From Rhipidocladum racemiflorum (Eukaryota; Streptophyta; Magnoliopsida; Poales; Poaceae): a stretch of DNA of 64,000 bases. The notes below the pieces were generated by a model. It saw nothing but the letters and a program-made list of their open reading frames with translations. It was not told the origin of the DNA and searched no databases. The stretch covers positions 28,242,039 through 28,306,038 of the forward strand of contig CM070584.1 of the NCBI GenBank assembly GCA_036346355.1, read 5' to 3'. A program made the position numbers and the translations under genes. Positions 55,173 through 64,000 of this stretch are shown here, piece by piece (the stretch's first letter is position 1; every line of letters starts with the position of its first letter).

Positions 55173-55405
55173 TTTCACTTGCACAACGGACCGTTTTTGT
55201 TGGTCTGTTGTGAATGGACTTTTTCTGGGTTTCTAATTTTGGTCCGTTGTGAACGTGTTTTGCTCGGTTTGGATGGCTTCTTGGAACAGAGACTTTCACT
55301 TGTACAACAGACCGATTTTATTGGTCCGTCGTGAATGGACTTTTTCTAGGGTTTTTATTTTCGGTCCGTTGTGAACGTGTTTTGCTCGGTTTGGATGTTT
55401 TGCAA
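55173..55405 (+). repeat. 121-bp direct repeat, two units, sharing the GGACC dyad motif
   Basis: Units begin at 55173 and 55294 (TTTCACTTG). Both contain ACAACGGACCG or ACAACAGACCG, then TTGGTC(T/C)GT and GGTCCGTTGTGAACGTG, so the inverted ACAACGGACC theme of the 91-bp array continues. Confidence 0.85.
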
Positions 55406-55804
55406 GAATTGAAATGATTTTTTGGATTTGAATTTGAGATTATGAAATTTGTGATAATTTCATGATGCTTGTTTGAAATGGAATTTATGCAATGCTCGTG
55501 TGAGTATTTGCATGGACTAATGTTGAGTCAAGTCGCGGACTTGTGCTCGGATTTGTTTTTTGGTTTGTTCATGTGCAGGTATTGCTCAAGGGCGAACGTG
55601 GTCGATGACGGGACCGGAACTAGGTTCATGGAGGAACTGAGGTTCGGGACTAGGTTCAAGAGGAACTAAGGTCTTGGTGGTCAAGGATGTCATGCGGGAC
55701 GTTCGAGCTAAGAGAATGGTGCACATGAAGAATGGTTAGTCACGTGAGAATGGCAGGAGGTCATTCGCGTGCCAAGTGTTAGTCACGTGAGTATGGTAGG
55801 GTTG
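55406..55804. other. Unassigned flank left of the reversed solo LTR
   Basis: There is no gene. The phrase GTTAGTCACGTGAG occurs twice (about 55736 and 55779). The sequence just before 55805 continues after the solo LTR at 59282, probably as the LTR of the second copia. Confidence 0.4.
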
Positions 55805-55809
55805 CCATA

Positions 55810-58800
55810 TGTCGGGACCCGAATCTGCAAATCCGGACCGTCTGTGTATTCAGCACTAGTCCAGGAACGCGCTAGTGCACACAGTCTCAACATTGGTAAA
55901 TATCACAATGATACCAAACGGTACTAATAAAGTACTTTAAATAGTTAACCAAACTGGTTGCTCGACCTTAGGGTCAAGTTACAAATATACGCCACGCAGG
56001 GCGAAACTTAATAAAGAGTAATAATAGCAGCGGAAAAAGTAAGATAACATCGTGGCGCCATCCAGTATACCACAGGCAACTGACTAGGACTCGCACCCTA
56101 GTTCGACGGTTCTTCTGGAAGTTCCTCCTCCAAAGTTGGTGTAGACTCCTCTTCAACTGGTGTTGTATTGTGGCAAGGGTGAGTACTTGGTACTCAGCAA
56201 GTCATGCACAGAATGCAGTTAATATACTACATGCATGGCTTCGTACAATGGAATAGTTCAAGGTTTATTTGCAGTAAACAGCATTTGACAAGTATCATAA
56301 GTACATTCGAAAGCAGTAAAAACAAGTATAAAATCAATAACTTTTCCAGGAGTTTAATAAGCATCTTTCCCAATCATAGTCCACATTTCCATCAACATCA
56401 TTCTTTAAACCAAACTCTCTTTCTAAGTCCAAGTTATTTTTGATAAAGTCTAACCCTTGACTGTAATTCCTGAGCGATGTCCAATACCGCGGACACGGCT
56501 ATTCGAATAGATTATACACTCTGCAGAGGTTATGCACTTTACCCACCAGATACAGTCAAACACCACAAAGGCGAGTTCCCGTAACAAAGTCTTTCGGAAA
56601 CTTCTAACAGCACAAGTGGTCCTCTCCGGTGTTTGCACACTAACCCTTCCCTTAGCGAAGGCGAAGTTTAGGCCAAACCACCGTTAGATGGGTACCTGGC
56701 CGCAGCCCCGGTACGCTCCCCCGTACAACATACACAAAGGGTGTAGTTGACACCCAGAGGTTCCACAGGTACGTTATTAGCAACTTAGTCAACTAGGTCC
56801 GTCCCATTACGGACAAGTGGTTGCACGCTTGACTCAGTTCAAAGGCTTGCAAGGTTAAGTCCTTAGAGTGACCAGGGCAAGACTACCCGAAGAACCAAAC
56901 CAACGCTCCCGGTGCCACAACTGGCCCACCCGATCATTCTTGCCACATGCCCCGGTCAAAACTATTTATCAAACCCTAGTTGATTACCATGCACCACGTG
57001 CCATCAACATCATAACACATGATACTTTTCCAAAACGGGTTCAATATATCATTAAGTCAATATTAACATTTGATTGTCCAAAATCATGTCACGTGGCAAG
57101 GCTAAGCATACTACATCGGTCTAACTACCCATGTTGGCCATTTAATAATGTCCAACTAGTAATCCACAACTAGGGTGACAAGGGGTCATGGCACATATTT
57201 AATTAATCAAGGTGTCATACAGTAAATTGGCATTTATCTAATTTCCAATATTTAAATAAAGTATTTTCTAATTGAACTAGCATGCAACAAATTAAATCAA
57301 AATAGGTTTCAAAATAGGATCAATATGGTCAAAGCATAACTTGCCTTCAAAAAGTAGTTGCTCTTGGTCCTGAGCTGGCTCATGGGTCAAAACCTCTCCT
57401 TCGAATCCTTCCGGCACTTCAACGTCTACTCGTAAAGCGTGCAAATAGCAATAAATGAATAAAATAGTAGACCAAAAGTGTCCAAACATCCAAATAAAGT
57501 TCATAAACAGAGAGAGCATAATTTTATAAATTTTTAGAAACTGGAATCGTCAAATTCGGAGTTCAAATGAAAAAGATACAAGCATTTAAAGTTTAAAATA
57601 GCCAATTAAATAATATTTCAGAGAAAAAATTTAGCCCAAAAATTAAATAAAATTCACCATTAGGTAGATCTAAATTTTATACAAATTTAGAAATTTGAAT
57701 CACTCAAATCGGAGTTAAAACGCAAAAGTTATAAGCGTTTGAAGTTTGAATCAAATTTGAAATCAATTATTCGAATTAATAAATCATTTTCTTTTTTCGG
57801 AAATTTATTTATTGCGTCAGGATGACACGTGTCAGCACCGGATTGGTCCACGTGGACTTGCCGGCGTCGCCACGGCCGAGCCAGCGATGGCGCCAAAGCA
57901 TGACGTCATCGGCCACGTGGCACCACCCGGGTGCTGCCACGTGTCCTGGTCTATGGACACGGCCCACGCGCGGCTCGGGTCCACGGTGGATCCGGCGCAC
58001 GGCTCCACATGTCACTGACATGTGGGCCCGTCCTGTCAGCGGCGCTTCTCCACGCACGCGGTGCGGTGGCCTGGCCACGTGGCACGATCCGAGCCGTTCG
58101 ATTCGGATCGGACGGTCCAAATTGGATCGGATTTTTGCCTCACCGTGGGTGGCGTGGCATGATCCGACGGGTGACGCGTGGCGCTACCTACGCCGTTCGA
58201 TCTCGATCGAACGGTTAAACCTTATCCAGCGCTTGGTGCGACGTGGCTTACGTGGCTACATCTGGGCCGTTGGATCTTGATCTAACGGTCCAGATCCAAT
58301 CTGGTTTTCTAAAGTTTCGGGGAAACGTGGACTCACCGTGATCGTCCGATGAAGATCCAACGGTGCACGGAGCTCGTGGACGGAGATGGCGTCACGGCAG
58401 GGCTGGGTTGCCGGCACTAGGGAAGATGACCACGGGCGCGGCGCTACGGGCGTTCTCCGGCGTGATCGAGATGTCCCGCAGGTGCGTCTTGTCTTGGGGG
58501 TTCCGATCCTGTGCTCCAACACGGCGGAGAAGGGCTATCGGTGCCGGAGAAGACGAGGAAACCGTAGCGGCTCCGCCCAACTTCGGCGAGCGATCGGCAC
58601 GGCTTGGCGGCGGCTTCAGCTCTATTAGCTAGGGCAAACGGGGCGCACGGAAGAGTGCAACCTCGGGGACCGGTCCGGGCTTTAAATAGCCTAGGCATGC
58701 GCGCAAAACCCGGAACCCTAACGAACCCGGCGGAGGGCACGGCGACGCAGTCCATATCGGACTCGGCGGAGACGACGACCCGCGGCCGTCCACGTGTCCG

Positions 58801-59276
58801 ATCAACGGCCACGATTGCCAGGCGCGCACGGGTCCGAGCCGGACCCGGTCGAAACGGTGCGGCCCAATCCTGACCGTTGGATTTCGATCCAACGGTCTCG
58901 CGCGATTAGGGTTCGACCCGATCGGTTCTGGTTCGGTCGGACTTGAACTCGAGTCTAACTCAGACTCGGTCGGATGAACAGTACAAACCCACTCGCAATT
59001 TCCAGCGATTAAATAATCCAAATTAATTATCAAAAATTCATTTAATTCATTAAAACTAGTAAAAGACTCAGAAAAATTCCAGAAAAATTCTGGAAAATAT
59101 TTTGGGGCATTTTGGACTCAAATAAAATATTTCCAACAAAATTTTATTTGCAAAGTTAAATTCTTTAATTATTTCAAAATGGAATAAATTCAAATAAATT
59201 CCAGAAAATTCCAAAAATTCACCAAAGTGCCAAATCACTCATGAATTTAAGAAAAGCAAAAATTTGGGGTGTTACA
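55810..59276 (-). mobile_element. Solo LTR, 3.47 kb, reversed second copy of the chromovirus-like LTR
   Basis: On the plus strand it starts TGTCGGGACCC and ends TTGGGGTGTTACA, the exact inverse of 47844-51304, with a perfect 5-bp duplication CCATA (55805-55809 and 59277-59281). The target site differs from that of the first copy, so the two are independent insertions of one family and together form a 3.46-kb inverted repeat with a 4.5-kb spacer. The minus-strand TATA-like CTATTTAAAG lies at about 58690-58681. Confidence 0.93.
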
Positions 59277-60134
59277 CCATACGCGTGCAAGAGTTGTACT
59301 TGGCCAGGTTGGGCCAAGTGGAGTTGTGTTGAATACATACTCCTTCTAGGATTAGGAGTGGGACTCCTTCTAGGATTAGGAGTAGGAATTGTATTCAGGA
59401 CTCCTTGTGGTTGCTCCTTAAATAGGAGGGGTGTCTCCTGTTGAAGGGTAACAAAGAAGAGCTGAGGCGCATAGAGCTCAGTTTTAGGGTTTGTACTCTT
59501 TTGATGAGAGTATTTTAGACAAAAGAAATAAAGATCAATTCTTCCAAGATTCTTGCGTGCTACAGTAACCGCGTTGCTACAGTGTTTTCTGTTTTGGTTC
59601 TTGTGTGCATGCTTGTTCTTATTCTAGATTAGTTTTTGTTCTTTGAGATTAATCTTGATTTGATCTATCAAAAACCTCTCCAGGGTATTGATCTAGTGTT
59701 CCTCAAAGTCTAGTTAATCAATCTTTTGAAGATCTTGTTTAATCTTGAAGTTTTGATTAGATTAGTTTTCGTTAAGTTTTGTAACAGCAAGCTTGCGAAG
59801 CTCATAACTTTTGATTCGTAAGTTCGATCGAGCTGATTCTTTTTTAGTTCGATTTGTATTGGAATCTAATTTCTTGTGTCCAAAATTCAGATCATTTCGA
59901 CGGTTGGATCTTCGGTAATTCGCGTTTTACCGAACCACTATCTTTTTGTTTTTGTCGAATACGAGGCAATTATTTGGTTCCGTTTTGGGGTGAACTTTTA
60001 GTAGATAAAGAATTTGGTTTTAGCTTCCGCACAATCATTCACCCCCCCTCTGATTGCTATATTCGTATACTTCGATCCTACAAGTGGTATCAGAGCAAGG
60101 TTTTTCTAATCTATCTTAACCGGTGATTAGATCA

Positions 60135-62323
60135 ATGGATCGTTATTCGACAAAACCTTGTGTTTTCGATGGTGTTGATTTTTAGTTTTGGAAGGCCAAG
60201 ATGGAGGAGTTCATCCATGCACAGGGCTTCACAATTTGGGAGAAAGTCTATAAACCATATGAAGTCCCTGCAAACGACAACGTCAACGACACCAATCGCG
60301 CACATGTTGAAGCAAATAATAAGGCACGCAACTTGATCATCCAAGGCTTGGGACGTAGCGACTTCGATCGTGTGATTCATCTTTGATCCGCATATCAGGT
60401 ATGGAAATCTCTTTGTGATTACCATGAGGGTTCTAACACTATTAAAGAGGTTCGTCAAGATCTTTACAAAAAGGAATACATGCGATTTGAGATGAAGCCT
60501 GGTGAGTCACTAGATGATTTCTTTGCACGCTTTAATAAGATTCTTAGCAATTTGCGTGCTGTTGGAGTTAGCTTTGATGATACTGCTAATGGTAGACAAT
60601 TGCTTGGTGCATTAGACATGTCTATTTGGGAGATGAATGTTACATCCATTAGAGAATCTACTGTGATGAGTACACTTACATTAAATGTTCTGTATTCTAA
60701 GTTGAAAACTCATGAGTTGGATGTTCTTGCAAGGAAAGGTAATATTAAATCAATTGCTTTGATCTCTAACCCTAACATGTCAAATGCAAATTCTTCTTCT
60801 AGTTTTGCCCTGTCCTCCTTGTCTTCTTTAACAGATGAGCAAATTGAAGAATTTCCTGAAGAAGACTTGGCACTATTCTCTTCTCGTTTTAACAAAGCTT
60901 TGCAGAATGTGAGAATGAGAAAGAGAGGTGGTCCTCCAAGGTGCTATGAGTGTGGTGATCTCAACCACATGAGATCAAATTGTCCAAAACTTGCAGGTAA
61001 AACATCATGGGAGGATAAGGACAACGATAGAAGAAAAGAAAAGAAGAAGTTTCCTTCAAGTGATAAGAAGAAGAAGAGCTTCATCAACCGCAAGGTGGTT
61101 CATCGAGTTCTTTCCGCTCTTGAACAAGTCAATTTGAGCGATGTGGATTCGGAGAGCAGTGAAGACGACGCAACTCCAAGAAAGCATGATTTGATGGGAT
61201 TGTGTCTCATGGCAAGTAGCAAGGATAGCTTCACCGAAGACGATCAAGACAGCAACTTCAATGAGGTAGATCCTTCTTATGATGAATTAGCTATTGCTGT
61301 TGCTCGTCTTGGAAAATTACTTGACAAACGTGACAAGAAAATTAAGAAACATAATTTCATTGTTGAATCATTGAATGCTGAAATTGCTAGACTTAAGACT
61401 TTGATTCCTAATGATGATGCTTGCAAATCATGTGACTTAATTTACAATGAGCTCACCTTGCTTAGGAAAGAACATGCTCTTTGTTGCATCTAAATGAGAA
61501 AAATGAGAAACATGTTAAACATGCTAGCTGTTCCACTGATGATTTGCATGTCTCAATTTCTTGTTCTAAATGCTCAACTCTTGAATTAAAATTGAAAGAT
61601 GCAAATGCTAGGGTTTCTCAATTGACTGATAATCTGCTTAGACATGAGGTTCCTTCATGCTCAACTTGTCGCAAGCAAAAAGGAAAAGTAGATGTTCCCT
61701 GCAATAATTGTTTAACTCTTGCTAAGAAAGTTGATTATTTGCAAAATTCTTTGGAACGATTCACTAATGGCAAGAAAAGATTGAACATGATTTTGGATCA
61801 ATCTAAGATTAGCTCAAACAAGAAAGGTTTAGGTTTTGATCTTCATGCTTCATTTGAAACTAAACCTCGCACTGTTGTTCATGCTCCTTGCAATGACAAA
61901 ATCGAGATTCTTAATGAGCCTAAAAAGATTGCTTTTAAATCTGCTGGTTTTCTTTCTTCTACCTTGATGAATGCAAAATGTGTTTCTACTGTTATTGCAA
62001 AATCTCATGTTAAGTACACTTGCACTCATTGTGGTAGAGATGGACATCTAGTGGATTTTTGCTTGAGACTAGCCAAACAACAAAAGAAAGAAAGAACTAA
62101 GGCTAGGTATAATTTCAAACAGGCACGTTTCATTTCTCATTATGTGCCTAGGGTGGAGCAAACACCTTTTGTTGCTAGAGACACGAGAAAGGGCAGTTCT
62201 GATTTTATGCATAAAAATACTCGTGTTCTGCCTACTTTGTTGTGTCGTGTGTCTCAGTACTGGATTCCCAAAAATCTGATTTCTAACCCCAGTACTGAGA
62301 CCTCAACATGTTTTGCTATGTAG
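60135..62323 (+). pseudogene. Gag of the second copia, broken
   Basis: It starts MDRYSTKPCVFDGVDF at 60135, then TAG (60183), FWKAKMEEFIHAQGF, and a TGA after RVIHL (60384-60386). From 60480 to 61493 the frame is open (MRFEMKPGESLDDFFARFNK), with a zinc knuckle CYECGDLNHMRSNC at 60942-60983. Near 61490 the frame shifts, and 61481-62323 continues with Cys-rich segments (CSTCRKQKGKVDVPCNNC) and a second knuckle CTHCGRDGHLVDFC at 62021-62062, ending QYWIPKNLISNPSTE. Two knuckles about 1.1 kb apart in what was one polyprotein is a notable layout. Two stops and one frameshift abolish function. Confidence 0.82.
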
Positions 62324-63361
62324 GCCTCTCACGCGAGGAAGGAGAACATATGGCTAGTAGACTCCGGATGCTCACGCCACATGTCCGGTGATAAGAATTG
62401 GTTCTCCTCCCTCACTCGTGCATCTCGTGCTGAAAGTGTTACTTTTGGAGATGCTTCTTCCTCTTCTGTTGTGGCAAAAGGTACAATAAAGGTAAGTGAC
62501 AAGTTTATGTTCAAAGATGTGGCTCTTGTTGAAAAATTGAAATATAACTTGCTTTCTATCTCACAAATGCTTGATGAAGATCTTGAGAAAAGCTTTAAGA
62601 AAAATGAATGCAAAGTGCTAGATGTTTCAGGTGATCTTGTGTTCAAGATTTCTCGTTTTGGAAGAGTATTTAAAGCTGATTTTGATGCATCACCTTCTTC
62701 TAAGCATAGGTGTCTAATTGCCAATGTTTCTAAAGATTTATTCTTTTGGCATCGTAGACTTGGTCATGTTGGTTTTGATCATCTTACTCGTGTAAGTGGT
62801 TTAGATCTCATACGTGGCTTGCCTAAGCTTAAGGGTGATAGCAATCTAGTATGTTCTTGTTGTAGACATGGTAAGATGATTGCAGGTTCACATCCACCTC
62901 TTACCATGGTGATGACAAACGCTCCAAGACAGCTTCTACATCTTGATACAGTTGGACCATCTCGAGTTCAATCCTTTGGAGGCAAATGGTATGTGCTTGT
63001 GATTGTTGATGATTTTTCTAGATACTCTTGGGTGTATTGTATGGCATCTAAGGATGAGGCTTTTACTCATTTTAGAAATCTTGTTCTTAGGCTTTCTGTT
63101 GACCATCCAGGAGCTCTCAAAGCTATTAGAAGTGATAATGGAACTGAATTCAAAAATGCTTCCTTTGATCTCTTTTGTGCTAAAAAAGGAATTGATCATC
63201 AATTTTCATCTCCTAGAGTGCCTCAACAAAATGGTGTAGTTGAAAGGAAAAATAGAACGTTAGTTGAAATGGCTAGAACTATGCTAGATGAGCATCACAC
63301 TCCTAGAAATTTTTGGGCTAAAGCGATTTCAACTGCTTGTTATGTTTCAAACCGTGTTTGA
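62321..63361 (+). pseudogene. Protease and integrase of the second copia, broken
   Basis: After the TAG at 62321-62323 the same frame continues ENIWLVDSGCSRHMSGDKNW (protease, about 62345), LFFWHRRLGHVGFDHLTRV with CSCCRHGK (integrase zinc motif), the first Asp in LLHLDTVGPSR (about 62940), the second in [12 protein letters not shown] (about 63125) and Glu in NGVVERKNRTLVEMARTM (about 63232). It ends at a TGA (63359-63361) created by a frameshift after STACYVSNRV. All three DDE residues are present. Confidence 0.85.
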
Positions 63362-64000
63362 GATCAAAATTGGGTAAGACTCCTTATGAGCTTCGGTTTG
63401 GATATAGACCTTCTGTTTCTCACTTTCGAGTTTTTGGATGCAAATGTTTTATCTTGATATCTGGAAATCTTGATAAATTTGAAGCTAGATCAATGGATGG
63501 CATTTTTCTTGGATATCCTGCTCATACTCGTGGCTATCGTGTGCTTATTTCGGAGACTAACAAAATTGTTGAAACTTGTGAAGTTACTTTTGATGAGTCT
63601 AGTCCAGGCAGTAGTGCAAGTGTTGCAGGTACAGGCGCATATGTTCAGGGGGAGAAAATCTTTGAAGATAATGATGACGTTGAAGATGAGGTCTTGACTC
63701 TTTCTAATGCACAACAAGCTGTAGCACCTTTGGCACCTACTACTACATCACCTACAGCTAACCATCCTCAAGCTACAACATCATCTGTACATGCTGAAAA
63801 TGAAGAAGGAGAAGGAGAAGTTTCAAAAGCCAAAGCTCCCTTCCACATTCAAAAAATGCATCCATCTGAACAAATGATTGGAGACCTAAATGAGAGAGTC
63901 ACTCGATCCAGAAACAATGAGGAAGGAGTTTGAGATGAGTATGATGGGTGAGTTGACATACTTTTTGGGATTTCAAATCAAGCAAACAAAGGATGGTACT
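63360..64000 (+). pseudogene. Integrase C-terminus joined to a truncated RT (internal deletion)
   Basis: The next frame gives KLGKTPYELRFGYRPSVSHF, FGCKCFILISGNLDKFEARS and the linker up to DLNERVTRSRNNEEGV, stop at 63931-63933. At once a different frame continues [20 protein letters not shown], a motif near the end of copia RT (compare [18 protein letters not shown] at about 40761). The N-terminal RT with the YVDD site is absent; by comparison with the element at 34673, roughly 600 bp or more is missing. The window ends inside the remaining RT. Confidence 0.8.

Larger units (their letters stand above)
59282..64000 (+). mobile_element. Second Ty1/copia element, incomplete (right end outside window)
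   Basis: An LTR ends at 60082 (CCTACA) followed by the primer site TGGTATCAGAGCAAGG (60085-60100). The LTR carries a TATA-like CTTAAATAGG (about 59416) and a short duplicated CTCCTTCTAGGATTAGGAGT phrase. Its left end is not resolved: sequence left of the reversed solo LTR (before 55805) probably belongs to it. Gag, protease and integrase follow, then a deletion removes most of RT. The 3' LTR is not in the window. Confidence 0.85.

Overview
This window is plant nuclear DNA, most likely from a grass (Poaceae). The basis is the transposon content: Tat-lineage Ty3/gypsy, large Ty1/copia elements with a TGGTATCAGAGC primer site, a CACTA transposon carrying a tnp2 transposase and an Ulp1-type protease, and hAT MITEs. 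There is no intact host gene. The only recognisable host-gene traces are a decayed NB-ARC (disease-resistance) fragment near 15.3 kb and a possible PPR scrap inside the CACTA element. Nearly all of it is nested mobile DNA, most of it dead.

Layout. 1-3063 is the 3' end of CACTA copy A, with introns and an Ulp1-like protease. 4044-14403 is a decayed Tat-lineage gypsy element with ~817-bp LTRs and two antisense ORFs, each with its own TATA box, in its 3' region. 14.4-26.9 kb is a graveyard: a TA microsatellite, the NB-ARC relic, two hAT MITEs with 8-bp target duplications (16672-17248 and 18336-18872), a copia solo LTR with TSD GTTAG (18984-21268) that holds another solo LTR with TSD AGTGG (19158-19752), and an old chromovirus-like LTR relic (about 23.5-25.6 kb).

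26931-52430 is a complete CACTA copy B (TSD TTG, TIR CACTACTAYAGAA) of the same family as copy A. Without its insertions it would be about 10.5 kb. It holds a tnp2 pseudogene, an internal copy of its subterminal repeat array just before a second TATA box, a tRNA-like pol III box pair, and a TNP1-Ulp1 gene. That gene is split twice: in an exon by an 11.5-kb copia element (34673-46183), and in an intron by a 3.46-kb solo LTR (47844-51304). Copy A supplies the empty site for both insertions.

From 52.4 kb to the end there are a nine-unit 30-bp minisatellite, a reversed second copy of the hAT MITE (53003-53578), a short copia LTR, a 91-bp tandem array, a reversed second copy of the 3.46-kb solo LTR (55810-59276, TSD CCATA), and a second copia element (primer site at 60085) that has lost most of its RT. 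It runs off the window.

No genes here appear to work together in a host pathway. The functional logic is transposon biology: transposase plus a SUMO-protease-like partner in the CACTA, gag-pol in the retroelements, and non-autonomous MITEs. Boundaries supported by paired target-site duplications are the firmest calls. Lineage names rest on recognised protein motifs; no database search was possible.
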